Below are positions 25,267 through 33,288 of a stretch of 64,000 bases of DNA, in pieces. This DNA is from an uncultured Prevotellaceae bacterium. GTDB lineage: Bacteria > Bacteroidota > Bacteroidia > Bacteroidales > Bacteroidaceae. Below the pieces are notes generated by a model that saw only the letters and a list, made by a program, of their open reading frames with translations, made no database searches and had not been told where the DNA came from. The stretch's first letter is position 1. Each line of letters starts with the position of its first letter. The stretch lies in NCBI GenBank assembly GCA_946410305.1, contig CAMJZV010000003.1, positions 1 to 64,000 on the forward strand. Reading direction: 5' to 3'. A program made the translations under genes and the position numbers.

Positions 25267-26997
25267 ATGGCAAACTATTATAGCGATCATCCTGAGATCG
25301 GGTTCTACTTGAACCACCCCCTGATGGCTCGTATCGTTGAGCTGAAAGAAAAGGGTTTCGCTGATGCGAAAGAATATGACTACGCCCCCGTTGACCTGGG
25401 CGATGCCATCGAGAACTACAAGCAGATTCTCGACATCACCGGCGACGTGGCTGCCAATATCATCGAGCCTAACTCTGAGGCTGTCGACCTGGAGGGTCCA
25501 CACCTCGAGAACGGTCGTATGATCTACGCTTCTAAGACTTACGAGAACCTCGACGCCACCCGCAAGGCTGGTCTGTGGGGTGTCAGCATGCCTCGCCGTT
25601 ACGGCGGTCTGAACCTGCCTAACACCGTGTTCTCTATGCTCTCTGAGATGATTTCTTCTGCCGATGCCGGTTTCCAGAACATCTGGAGTCTGCAGAGCTG
25701 TATCGATACCCTCTATGAGTTCGGTAGCGAGGAGCAGCGCCAGAAGTATATCCCCCGCGTTTGCGCTGGTGAGGGTATGTCTATGGACCTGACTGAGCCT
25801 GATGCTGGTTCTGACCTGCAGCGTGTCATGCTGAAGGCCACCTTCGACGAGAAGGAGAACTGCTGGCGTCTGAATGGTGTGAAGCGTTTCATCACCAATG
25901 GTGATAGCGACATCCACCTCGTGCTGGCTCGTTCTGAGGAAGGCACCAAGGACGGACGTGGTCTGTCTATGTTCATCTACGACAAGCGCCAGGGTGGTGT
26001 TGATGTTCGTCACATCGAGCACAAGTTGGGTATCCATGGTTCACCCACCTGTGAGCTCACCTATAAGAACGCTAAGGCAGAGCTCTGCGGTAGCACACGT
26101 CTGGGTCTGATCAAGTACGTGATGGCTCTGATGAACGGTGCCCGTCTGGGTATCGCTGCACAGTCAGTAGGTGTTGAGCAGGAGGCTTATAACGAGGGTC
26201 TGGCTTACGCTAAGGAGCGTCAGCAGTTTGGCGATAAGATCATCAACTTCCCCGCTGTTTACGATATGCTCTCTCGTATGAAGGCCAAGCTCGATGCTGG
26301 TCGTTCACTGCTGTACGAGACAGCCGCTTACGTTGACATCTACAAGTGTCTCGAGGATATCGAGCGCGACCGCAAGCTCACTCCCGAGGAGAAGCAAGAG
26401 CTGAAGAAGTACCAGCGCCTGGCTGATGCCTTTACCCCACTGGCTAAGGGTATGAACTCAGAGTACGCCAACCAGAACGCCTACGATGCTATCAGTATCC
26501 ACGGTGGTTCAGGCTTCATCATGGAGTACAAGAGCCAGCGCCTGTTCCGCGACGCACGTATCTTCTCTATCTACGAGGGTACCACCCAGTTGCAGGTTGT
26601 TGCTGCTATCCGCTACATCACCAACGGCACTATGCTCAACAACATCAAGGACATGCTGGCAGGTCTCGAGGTTAGCGATAGCCTGAAGAATCTGAAGGCA
26701 CGCGTAGAGAAGCTCATCCCCGTTTACGAGGAGGCTCTTAACAATGTCAAGGCTCTCGAGAATCAGGACGCTCAGGACTTCCTTGCTCGCCGTCTTTACG
26801 ACATGACTGCCGAGCTCGTTATGTCACTCCTGATCCTGCGCGACGCCACCAAGGCTCCTGAGCTCTTCGAGAAGAGTGCCAATGTTTACGTTCGCATGAC
26901 TGAGGAGGATGTTCTCGGTAAGAGCGCTTACATCAAGGCATTCCAGGTAGAGGACTTGGCTTCATTCAAGGCTAACAACGAAGAGGCTGAGGCTTAA
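25267..26997 (+). CDS. Acyl-CoA dehydrogenase
   Basis: 576 aa. Flavin-dependent dehydrogenase of acyl-CoA esters. N-terminal and middle domains with SMDLTEPDAGSDLQ and NGVKRFITNGD; substrate base E437 in IYEGTTQLQ; C-terminal extension of about 120 residues as in the longer Bacteroidetes members. With etfBA it makes a complete electron-transfer unit, but no hydratase, thiolase or CoA-transferase lies nearby, so chain length and direction cannot be read. Butyryl-CoA-type activity is one possibility. The TAA overlaps the next ATG by one base. Confidence 0.92.
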   Translation: MANYYSDHPEIGFYLNHPLMARIVELKEKGFADAKEYDYAPVDLGDAIENYKQILDITGDVAANIIEPNSEAVDLEGPHLENGRMIYASKTYENLDATRKAGLWGVSMPRRYGGLNLPNTVFSMLSEMISSADAGFQNIWSLQSCIDTLYEFGSEEQRQKYIPRVCAGEGMSMDLTEPDAGSDLQRVMLKATFDEKENCWRLNGVKRFITNGDSDIHLVLARSEEGTKDGRGLSMFIYDKRQGGVDVRHIEHKLGIHGSPTCELTYKNAKAELCGSTRLGLIKYVMALMNGARLGIAAQSVGVEQEAYNEGLAYAKERQQFGDKIINFPAVYDMLSRMKAKLDAGRSLLYETAAYVDIYKCLEDIERDRKLTPEEKQELKKYQRLADAFTPLAKGMNSEYANQNAYDAISIHGGSGFIMEYKSQRLFRDARIFSIYEGTTQLQVVAAIRYITNGTMLNNIKDMLAGLEVSDSLKNLKARVEKLIPVYEEALNNVKALENQDAQDFLARRLYDMTAELVMSLLILRDATKAPELFEKSANVYVRMTEEDVLGKSAYIKAFQVEDLASFKANNEEAEA

Positions 26998-27476
26998 TGA
27001 CGGAAATAGAATTAGACCAGCGCGTACAGCGCGCAGTCGATAATTTCATGGCCGGATATGGCTGCTGCCAGAGTGTGGTGGCAGCCTTTTCCGACCTTTA
27101 TGGTCTCGACGAGACCATGGCCAAGCGCATTGGTGCTGGCTTTGGCGGTGGAGTAGGGCGTCTGCGCATGATGTGTGGTGCCGTGTCAGGCATCGTCATG
27201 CTTGTTGGTCTCGACTGTGGTCAGACAGAGGGTAGCGACCGCGAAGGTAAGTCAGCCTGTTATAAGGTCGTACAAGACCTCCTCGCTAAGTCCAAAGCCG
27301 ACAATGGCAGTCTTATCTGTGCCGAGATTCTCGGCATCCAAGGTCACGAGAAGGCCCCCAACAGCTATGTCGCCTCCCCACGTACCGCCGAGTACTACAA
27401 GACGCGTCCCTGCGCTGCCAAGGTAGAGAGTGCCGCCCGTATCTTTGCGAACTATCTCAAAGAAAAGGGCATTTAA
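26997..27476 (+). CDS. C_GCAxxG_C_C family redox-type protein
   Basis: 159 aa. Shows the family pattern: YGCCQSV near the N-terminus, MMCGAVSGIVM (the C-G-A-x-x-G core), later single cysteines (ACYKVV, LICAEI, RPCAAKV). The conserved cysteines suggest metal or redox chemistry; no function is established. One-base overlap with the acyl-CoA dehydrogenase gene places it in the etf operon, hinting at a redox role there. Confidence 0.87.
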   Translation: MTEIELDQRVQRAVDNFMAGYGCCQSVVAAFSDLYGLDETMAKRIGAGFGGGVGRLRMMCGAVSGIVMLVGLDCGQTEGSDREGKSACYKVVQDLLAKSKADNGSLICAEILGIQGHEKAPNSYVASPRTAEYYKTRPCAAKVESAARIFANYLKEKGI

Positions 27477-27542
27477 CTCTCACGGACTGGATGAAACAAT
27501 AGAAATAATTCAAGTTTCGCATGTTTCACATGCTCCACTTTT

Positions 27543-27670
27543 CTTGGGGCAAGGGGCATGGAGCAGGGGGCAAGAGGTTAGTCATTCCCCTTCTATGCCG
27601 CTTCATCCCTCCGTTTTCTACGTTTATCATCTATTCTCTTGCCCCTTGCTCCTTGCTCCTTGCCCCTTAC
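27543..27670. repeat. Inverted pair of GGGGCAA-type heptamer arrays (gap 27477-27816)
   Basis: Left array 27543-27576 (GGGGCAA, GGGGCAT, GGAGCAG units) and right array 27637-27670 (CTTGCCC, CTTGCTC, CTTGCTC, CTTGCCC) are imperfect inverted copies 60 bp apart and could fold into a long hairpin. Besides the promoter at 27726 the 340-base gap holds no gene I can support; short frames here are repeat-derived. Confidence 0.85.
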
Positions 27671-27725
27671 GAGACTGAGCAAGCAGGGCTTGTGAAAGTT
27701 GAGTAGAAATAATTTCATATTTTTT

Positions 27726-27757
27726 TTTGGATGTCTTAGAAAAATTGCTTATCTTTG
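27726..27757 (+). promoter_or_regulatory. Promoter of the HAD lipoprotein gene
   Basis: TTTG at 27726-27729, 20-bp spacer, TATCTTTG at 27750-27757, then CA. Leader about 50 bases. Confidence 0.87.
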
Positions 27758-27816
27758 CAAACGAGATAAATATAAAGCAATATTAGTTGGAACGATAAGT
27801 AACAAAAAAAGACATC

Positions 27817-28887
27817 ATGAAAACGAAGAAACTATTTCGCCCCCTTGTCATCGTCTTTGCAGTCATTCTGTGCGGCTGTAGTAAAGATGATAGCTCAAGC
27901 ACACAGCCAGAGAAAAACTATTTCACGTTGTGGAATCAGTGCGAAGCATTGACAGTCTTGCAGAATTATGTGAATGATGTGACAAATCCTGAATCCACGA
28001 ATTTCATCAAGGAGGAAGACCGCATTGCTACGTTCGACATGGATGGTACCTTCGTTGCTGAGCTTTATCCTACCTATTTTGAATACAACTTGCTGGAGTA
28101 TCGTGCCTTAGACGATCCTACGTATAAAGACAAGGCCCCTGCAGACGTCAAGGAGGCAGGACAGAACATCAGAGACTTCGTTAGGTATGGTACTGCGCTA
28201 CCAGCCCATTTCGATATGGTACATGCCTATGCGGCTGCCAAGGCGTATGCCGGCATGACGCTGGATGAGTTTGATGCCTATGTCAAGGCGTATGCCGCCA
28301 AGCCTGCCAACGGTTTCAAGGGAATGACCTATGGCCAAGGGTTCTACAAGCCGATGCTTCAGGTGTTCGACTATCTGAAGGATAAAGGCTTCACTTTCTA
28401 TGTCGTATCTGGTTCTGATCGTTTCATCTGCAGAGCATTGGTAGAGGCTATCGGTATTAACCCCAATCGTGTGATAGGTATGGACGTCAAGCTGCGCTCC
28501 AACGATCAGGGGGACGAAGAAGGCGTCAACTTTACGATGAACAGAGATGGACAGCTCGTTCGTACCGGTGAGCTGATTATTAAGAACCTGAAGACCAACA
28601 AAGTCCTACAGATTAGTCAAGAGATTGGCAAGGTGCCCGTACTGTCGTTTGGTAACAGCAGTGGCGACTGTGCCATGCACAACTACTGTCTGGGCAACCA
28701 GAAGTACCGCACTGCTGCATTCATGCTCGTGGCCGACGATGATGTCCGCGATCATGCCAACCTCACAGAGGCTGCTTCGCGTGAGACCAAATGGCGCCAG
28801 AATGGCTACACCATTATCTCTATGAAGAACGACTTCAAGACCATCTATGGTGACGGCGTTGAAAAGACAGATTTTACATATAATTAA
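27817..28887 (+). CDS. HAD-superfamily phosphatase-like lipoprotein
   Basis: 356 aa. Lipoprotein signal MKTKKLFRPLVIVFAVILCGC with C21, then a Ser/Asp linker. HAD motif I FDMDGT (nucleophile D74, acid D76), motif II YVVSGSDR, motif IV FGNSSGDCAM. The all-helical segment between I and II (about residues 85-185) is a cap domain. Likely a membrane-anchored periplasmic phosphatase; substrate unknown. Monocistronic with its own promoter. Confidence 0.88.
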   Translation: MKTKKLFRPLVIVFAVILCGCSKDDSSSTQPEKNYFTLWNQCEALTVLQNYVNDVTNPESTNFIKEEDRIATFDMDGTFVAELYPTYFEYNLLEYRALDDPTYKDKAPADVKEAGQNIRDFVRYGTALPAHFDMVHAYAAAKAYAGMTLDEFDAYVKAYAAKPANGFKGMTYGQGFYKPMLQVFDYLKDKGFTFYVVSGSDRFICRALVEAIGINPNRVIGMDVKLRSNDQGDEEGVNFTMNRDGQLVRTGELIIKNLKTNKVLQISQEIGKVPVLSFGNSSGDCAMHNYCLGNQKYRTAAFMLVADDDVRDHANLTEAASRETKWRQNGYTIISMKNDFKTIYGDGVEKTDFTYN

Positions 28888-28918
28888 ATCCTTACTAATA
28901 CCCGTTGTGGCTTGATGC

Positions 28919-29074
28919 CACAACCCCCACCTGCTCACCCTCGACCAGTTAGAGATAGGGCGTAGCTACGAACTTGTCGTAACTACGCTCTCTGGCCTTT
29001 ATCGCTACAAGACCAAGAAGACGTTCCTCGTGGTCGGTCGCTATCACGATACTCCTACCGTGATTATGGACTAG
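28919..29074 (+). pseudogene. C-terminal fragment of a GH3-family (auxin-responsive promoter type) protein
   Basis: From CTG at 28931 the frame encodes LLTLDQLEIGRSYELVVTTL, then SGLYRYKTKKTFLVVG and RYHDTPTVIMD, ending at TAG 29072-29074. This matches the L-E-x-G-x-x-YELVVTT-x-x-GLYRY-x-x-x-D-x-x-x-VVG-x-Y-H-x-P block of GH3-like acyl-adenylating enzymes. A TGA just upstream closes the frame and nothing like the other 450 residues is present, so it is a relic. An 8-bp hairpin (28904-28924) sits at the junction. Confidence 0.65.
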
Positions 29075-29080
29075 GCTGTC

Positions 29081-29101
29081 ATTTCAGATTTCAGATTTCA
29101 G
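29081..29101 (+). repeat. ATTTCAG x3 heptamer array
   Basis: Three exact ATTTCAG units directly after the GH3-like relic. Confidence 0.8.
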
Positions 29102-29125
29102 TTTTTATATTTAATTTAAGAGCCA

Positions 29126-29289
29126 AACCTTACAACCTTACAATCTTACAACCTTACAAAGCATGCTTCCATATTTGGCAATGGGTGTCTAATGATAATA
29201 TATATTATAATATATATTATCATTAACATATCTTCTCAACTCACGGAAACGCACCGTGTAAGAATGTAAGGTTGTAAGATTGTAAGAAA
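29126..29289. repeat. Composite element: inverted octamer arrays around a 36-bp palindrome
   Basis: Left arm is built of CTTACAAC/CTTACAAT octamers, right arm of GTAAGGTT/GTAAGATT octamers; 29137-29158 and 29265-29286 are perfect 22-bp inverted copies. Midway, 29190-29225 is a perfect 36-bp AT-rich palindrome. No open frame of note. MITE-like in layout, but without a known family match. Confidence 0.85.
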
Positions 29290-29346
29290 TGGGGAGCGCT
29301 TGCTTTGGTCGCTCAATAGAAAAATGAAAAAATTTGACACAGATAA

Positions 29347-29378
29347 TTTGGAACTTGCCTCTTAATTTAGTACTTTTG
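29347..29378 (+). promoter_or_regulatory. Promoter facing the truncated HU-like gene
   Basis: TTTG at 29347-29350, 20-bp spacer, TACTTTTG at 29371-29378, then CA. Followed by an approximately 185-base leader with GGAGACAG/AGCCAGCTC repeats and no gene other than the HU fragment at 29570. Confidence 0.8.
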
Positions 29379-29520
29379 CAATGTCAATGAGGAGGTAAAG
29401 TCCGTCGGCGCGCGAGACAGGCTAAGCCAGCTCGGAGACAGCCTAATACGCGAGGAAATCAGCTGGAAAAAGGGCCCATATCAGCTGTATAAAATTTCGT
29501 AGAAGGCTAAAAACAATGCT

Positions 29521-29569
29521 TAATGCATAATGCTTAATTAAAACTTTAACCAATAACCATTAACCAATT
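29521..29569 (+). repeat. Seven heptamers ending at a start codon
   Basis: TAATGCA, TAATGCT, TAATTAA, AACTTTA, ACCAATA, ACCATTA, ACCAATT, ending at the base before ATG 29570. Same arrangement as at fabH-era. Confidence 0.85.
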
Positions 29570-29671
29570 ATGAGTGTATTTTACAGATTGCATCAAGACC
29601 AGAGTGTAGGAACCAAGCGCAGCGGAAAGTGGTATGCCCGTGCAGTACCCATGTCCACCATCAACTTGGGG
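29570..29671 (+). pseudogene. N-terminal fragment of a HU-family DNA-binding protein gene
   Basis: Encodes MSVFYRLHQDQSVGTKRSGK then WYARAVPMSTI. Bacteroidales HU-like (HU-HIG) proteins begin in this way (VFYRL, then a GKWYARAV block). After about 31 codons the similarity stops where the 3' end of the convergent guanine deaminase gene begins. The 281-codon frame that continues is antisense to guaD with low-quality composition, so I treat the gene as truncated. Its promoter and leader are intact. Confidence 0.65.
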
Positions 29672-30943
29672 TTAGACCTTGGGTTCCTTAACCTCTTTGC
29701 CGCGACAGAAGCGGTGGAGAATCTGGCGGTCGTCGCCTACGTAGATGAAGCGCTCCAGACGGTGCTGCAACGAGTATTCGTCGGGGTAGAGAACGGCATC
29801 GTCGATGACCAGGGCGTCGAACTCGTAGCCTGGCTCGAAGCTGCCCACCTTGCCGAAGAAGGAACCCGCCGACTTGGTGGCAATCCAGAAGATCTCGGGG
29901 AGGGTGAGGAAGGCCTTGCTCTTGTCAATCTGGTAGTGCATCTTGCTGACCTGGATGGCATAGGTCAGCATGCGGAACATGTTGAGGTCGTGGCCGCCGC
30001 TGATGTCGCTGCCCAGACCGATGGGCAGTCCTTCGTCGAGGAAGGTGCGGATGGGTGCCAGACCCGACGAGAGGTTGAAGTTCGACGTGGGACAGTGGGC
30101 CACCATCACCTTGTTCTTCTTCATCAGTTCCAGTTCGCTGCCGTTGGTCCATACGCAGTGGGCCATGATGGTGGGCGTCTGACCGAAGAGTCCGTAGCGG
30201 TTGTAGGCATCGCCATAGCTGGTGCTCTCCTTCTCCAACTCTGCCACCCACGCAATCTCGGAGGTGTTCTCCGACAGGTGCGACTGGACGGGCAACTGGT
30301 ACTTGGCAGCCAGCTTGCCACAGGCCTTCAGCAACTCGGGCGTACAGGACGGTACGAAGCGGGGAGTGATGATGGGGCGTACGAGGGCGTTATCATCGCC
30401 GAATTCGGCGATTAGTTGTTCTTGGCCTGCGATGTAGGCGTCGACATCCTCGCAGAGCGTGTCAGGACAGTTGCGGTTCATGGCTACCTTGCCGACCATA
30501 GCGCCCATGCCAGCCTCCTGATAGAGTCGCATGAGCACGCGGGTGCTGTCGGTATGCATGGTGCTGAAGACCACGCTACGCATGGTACCGAAGAGCCACT
30601 GGGTATGGAGGAAGCGACGATACATGCGCTCGGCATACTGTGTGTCGGCATATTTCGACTCCTCGGGGAAGGTGTAGTTCTGCAGCCACGGCAGCAGCTC
30701 CAGATCCATCGCCACACCCTGGTTGTGCACCTGGGGAGCATGGACGTGCATGTCGTTCATGGCGGGGATGAGCAGACGGTTACCGAAATCTGTCACCTCA
30801 GCACCTTCGCATCCCAAGTCTTTCAGATTACTTGCCACTCCCAGCACGATGCCGTCTTCCACAGCGATATATCCGTTCTCGTAGACCTCGAAATGGTCTT
30901 TTTCTTTCGTAAAGAGAATGTGTGCCTTATATACGTTTTTCAT
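29672..30943 (-). CDS. guaD: Guanine deaminase (amidohydrolase)
   Basis: 423 aa from MKNVYKAHIL. Zinc amidohydrolase converting guanine to xanthine. Metal ligands H66 and H68 in NDMHVHAPQ; guanine-deaminase blocks PWLQNYTFPEES, PRFVPSCTPELL, QSHLSEN, MAHCVW and GLGSDISGG are all present. The start is set after the promoter at 30979-31009; the longer frame from 31012 would contain it. Monocistronic. The 3' end abuts the relic zone. Confidence 0.93.
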   Translation of the reverse strand: MKNVYKAHILFTKEKDHFEVYENGYIAVEDGIVLGVASNLKDLGCEGAEVTDFGNRLLIPAMNDMHVHAPQVHNQGVAMDLELLPWLQNYTFPEESKYADTQYAERMYRRFLHTQWLFGTMRSVVFSTMHTDSTRVLMRLYQEAGMGAMVGKVAMNRNCPDTLCEDVDAYIAGQEQLIAEFGDDNALVRPIITPRFVPSCTPELLKACGKLAAKYQLPVQSHLSENTSEIAWVAELEKESTSYGDAYNRYGLFGQTPTIMAHCVWTNGSELELMKKNKVMVAHCPTSNFNLSSGLAPIRTFLDEGLPIGLGSDISGGHDLNMFRMLTYAIQVSKMHYQIDKSKAFLTLPEIFWIATKSAGSFFGKVGSFEPGYEFDALVIDDAVLYPDEYSLQHRLERFIYVGDDRQILHRFCRGKEVKEPKV

Positions 30944-30978
30944 AAATAGAATAGATTTAGATTTGTTGTTACTTGCTG

Positions 30979-31009
30979 CAAAGATAGTGTTTTTTGCCGA
31001 CTTCTCAAA
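30979..31009 (-). promoter_or_regulatory. Promoter of guaD
   Basis: Minus strand: TTTG (31006-31009), 19-bp spacer, TATCTTTG (30979-30986), then CAG; leader about 30 bases. Confidence 0.85.
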
Positions 31010-31039
31010 CAATCATGATAAAAAAATCGCAGAATTGTA

Positions 31040-31069
31040 TTGATTCTTCAGTTTTTTTACCTATCTTTG
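31040..31069 (+). promoter_or_regulatory. Promoter of the SemiSWEET-surE-lpxB operon
   Basis: TTG at 31040-31042, 19-bp spacer, TATCTTTG at 31062-31069, then CA; leader about 32 bases. Divergent from guaD. Confidence 0.85.
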
Positions 31070-31106
31070 CATCCAATACTTTGTATACTTAAAAAACTAC
31101 TATGCT

Positions 31107-31382
31107 ATGGAACATCAACCTTTAATTAACATCTGTGGTTGGATAGCCACGTTTGGCCTCATCTTCGGCTACCTGCCGCAGGCCATTCAGACCATCCGTA
31201 CACGCAACACGGACGGTATCTCGCTGCCAGGATTCATCTCGATGGCCATCGGATGTGCAGCGTTTGTGGTACAGGGTTTTCTGACAGAGAACTACTACCT
31301 GGTGCTGACCAACCTCATCACCTGCACCTGTAGCGTCATCATCTTCGCTATCAAGATGCACAACGACTATTGTAAGAAATGA
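31107..31382 (+). CDS. SemiSWEET sugar transporter (PQ-loop/MtN3 half)
   Basis: 91 aa with three membrane helices (about 8-26, 43-62, 66-84). PQ motif GYLPQAIQTIRTRNTDGIS matches the SemiSWEET family, which dimerises to move sugars by facilitated diffusion. Its last 4 bases overlap surE (ATGA), so a sugar transporter heads an operon of envelope genes. Sugar specificity cannot be read. Confidence 0.9.
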   Translation: MEHQPLINICGWIATFGLIFGYLPQAIQTIRTRNTDGISLPGFISMAIGCAAFVVQGFLTENYYLVLTNLITCTCSVIIFAIKMHNDYCKK

Positions 31383-32128
31383 TACTTATCTCTAACGACG
31401 ACGGATATCAAGCAAAAGGAATAAACTATCTCATCAATATCGTAAAGGACTACGACGACGTGCTGGTATGTGCACCAGACGATGCCCGTAGCGGGTTCGC
31501 CTGTGCCTTCTCGGCCAACACACCGTTGACGCTGACGCATCGGCACCACGAAAAGGGTGTCGATGTCTGGTCGTGTAACGGCACGCCCGTAGACTGCGTG
31601 AAGATGGCGCTGGCAGAGCTGTGCCAGGAGCAGCCCCGTCTGGTGATAGGCGGCATCAACCATGGCGACAATGCCTCGGTGAATACCCACTATTCCGGTA
31701 CGATGGGCGTCACGCTGGAGGGCTGCATGAAGTATATCCCCTCTATCGCCTTCTCCATCTGCGACTATCGTGCCGATGCCGACTTTACACCGTTGGAGCC
31801 GTACATCCGCGAGATGGTGCAGCGCGTGTTGCGCGACGGACTGCCCAAGGGTGTCTGTCTGAACGTGAACTTCCCCAAGACGCCGACGTTCAAGGGTGTC
31901 AAGCTCTGCCGCATGTCGCCAGGAACGTGGACTAACGAGGTCAGCAAGTGCCATCACCCGCGAGGCTACGACTACTGGTGGATGGTGGGCAGCTACGTGA
32001 ACGACGAGCCAGAGGCTACGGACACAGACCGCTGGGCACTGGAAAACGGCTATGTGGCCATCACACCCACACGCATTGATGTGACGGCCTACGAGGCCTT
32101 CGACCAACTCAAAGACTACGAGCAATGA
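31379..32128 (+). CDS. surE: 5'/3'-nucleotidase SurE
   Basis: 249 aa, normal. Metal-binding N-terminus MILISNDDGYQAKGI, APDDARSGFACA, and GGINHGDNASVNTHYSGTMG match the SurE phosphatase active site, which dephosphorylates nucleoside monophosphates. Overlaps both neighbours by 4 bases. Confidence 0.95.
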   Translation: MILISNDDGYQAKGINYLINIVKDYDDVLVCAPDDARSGFACAFSANTPLTLTHRHHEKGVDVWSCNGTPVDCVKMALAELCQEQPRLVIGGINHGDNASVNTHYSGTMGVTLEGCMKYIPSIAFSICDYRADADFTPLEPYIREMVQRVLRDGLPKGVCLNVNFPKTPTFKGVKLCRMSPGTWTNEVSKCHHPRGYDYWWMVGSYVNDEPEATDTDRWALENGYVAITPTRIDVTAYEAFDQLKDYEQ

Positions 32129-33288
32129 AATATTATTTGATAGCTGGTGAGGCCAGTGGTGACCTGCATGCGTCGCACCTGATGCAGCAGCTGAAGCAGC
32201 AAGACGCCGAGGCGGAGTTCCGCTTCTTTGGCGGCGACCTGATGACGGCTGTTGGCGGCACCCGTGTACGCCACTATAAAGAGCTGGCCTATATGGGATT
32301 CATCCCCGTGTTGTTGCACCTGCGTACCATCCTGAAGAATATGCGTTTCTGCAAGCAGGACATCACGCAGTGGCAGCCCGACTGCCTGATTCTGGTAGAC
32401 TATCCTGGCTTTAATCTGAAGATAGCGGAGTATGTAAAAAGTAATACCAACATCCCCGTGTATTACTACATCTCACCCAAGATATGGGCGTGGAAGGAGC
32501 ACCGCATCAAGAACATCAAGCGCGACGTCGACGAGCTGTTCTCTATCTTGCCCTTCGAGGTGGAATTCTTTGAGAAGAAGCACCAGTATCCCATCCACTA
32601 TGTGGGCAATCCGACGGCGAGCGAGGTACGAGAGTACTTAGCCCCCTCCAACCTCCCCCAAAAAGGGGAGGCTTCTGCGACGGCTTGTCACCCCCTCTCT
32701 TTGGAGGGGGATGGGGGGAGGCCGATTATTGCCCTGCTTGCAGGTTCGCGCAAGCAGGAGATCAGGGAGAACCTGCCTGCCATGATAGAGGCTACGCGCC
32801 ACCTGTCAGGACAATATGACATTGTGTTGGCTGGAGCTCCGTCCATCGAGCCGTCCTACTACGACCAGTTCCTGAAGGACACCGAGGTGCGCCTGGTGGT
32901 CAACGAGACCTTCCCGCTGCTGGCTAAGGCTACGGCAGCACTGGTGACCAGCGGTACGGCGACGCTGGAGACCTGCATGTTCCGCGTGCCGCAGGTGGTA
33001 TGCTACAGGACGCCCATGCCCCGTCTGTTCGGTTTCCTCAGAAAGTACTTCCTGAAGGTGCCCTACGTGTCGCTGGTGAACCTGATAGCCAACCGCGAGG
33101 TCGTCAAGGAACTGGTGGCCAACACGTTCAGTGTAGAGGCTATCCGAGGGGAGCTGGAACCCCTGTTGCCTGGCGGCAGCAAGCGCGAGGCGATGCTCAA
33201 CGATTATGAAGAAATACACAGGCTGCTGGGCGAGAGCGATGCTCCCGAAAAGGCAGCAAACATCATGATAAACCTTTTAAGAAAATGA
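32125..33288 (+). CDS. lpxB: Lipid-A-disaccharide synthase
   Basis: 387 aa. GT19 enzyme joining UDP-diacylglucosamine and lipid X in lipid A synthesis at the inner membrane. IAGEASGDLHASHLM, DYPGFNLKIA, YYISPKIWAWKEHRIK, ALLAGSRKQEI and TSGTATLETCMFRVPQVV are family blocks. Residues 173-200, between the two Rossmann halves and just before the IIALLAGSR strand, are encoded by an 84-base dispersed repeat in frame. Overlaps surE and the DUF5020 gene by 4 bases each. Confidence 0.95.
   Translation: MKYYLIAGEASGDLHASHLMQQLKQQDAEAEFRFFGGDLMTAVGGTRVRHYKELAYMGFIPVLLHLRTILKNMRFCKQDITQWQPDCLILVDYPGFNLKIAEYVKSNTNIPVYYYISPKIWAWKEHRIKNIKRDVDELFSILPFEVEFFEKKHQYPIHYVGNPTASEVREYLAPSNLPQKGEASATACHPLSLEGDGGRPIIALLAGSRKQEIRENLPAMIEATRHLSGQYDIVLAGAPSIEPSYYDQFLKDTEVRLVVNETFPLLAKATAALVTSGTATLETCMFRVPQVVCYRTPMPRLFGFLRKYFLKVPYVSLVNLIANREVVKELVANTFSVEAIRGELEPLLPGGSKREAMLNDYEEIHRLLGESDAPEKAANIMINLLRK
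32641..32724 (+). repeat. Palindromic CCCCCTCC...GGAGGGGG repeat inserted in frame in lpxB
   Basis: Exactly 28 codons. The left part has CCCCCTCC and CTCCCCCAAAAAGGGGAG, the right part has CCCCCTCTCTTTGGAGGGGG and ATGGGGGGAGG; both are internally palindromic. This is the sort of sequence seen between genes in Bacteroidetes genomes, not normal coding sequence. Confidence 0.85.

Noticed and set aside
27520..27540. parS-like TGTTTCACATG for the ParB here
   Set aside because: Only a half-site; the second half does not match and it is far from parAB.
29384..29500. RNase P RNA or another structured RNA after the 29371 promoter
   Set aside because: GAGG-x-AAAGTCCG recalls the RNase P start, but the expected length and conserved later elements are missing.
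29570..30415. A complete 281-aa plus-strand protein
   Set aside because: Only the first 31 residues look real (HU-like); the rest mirrors guaD.
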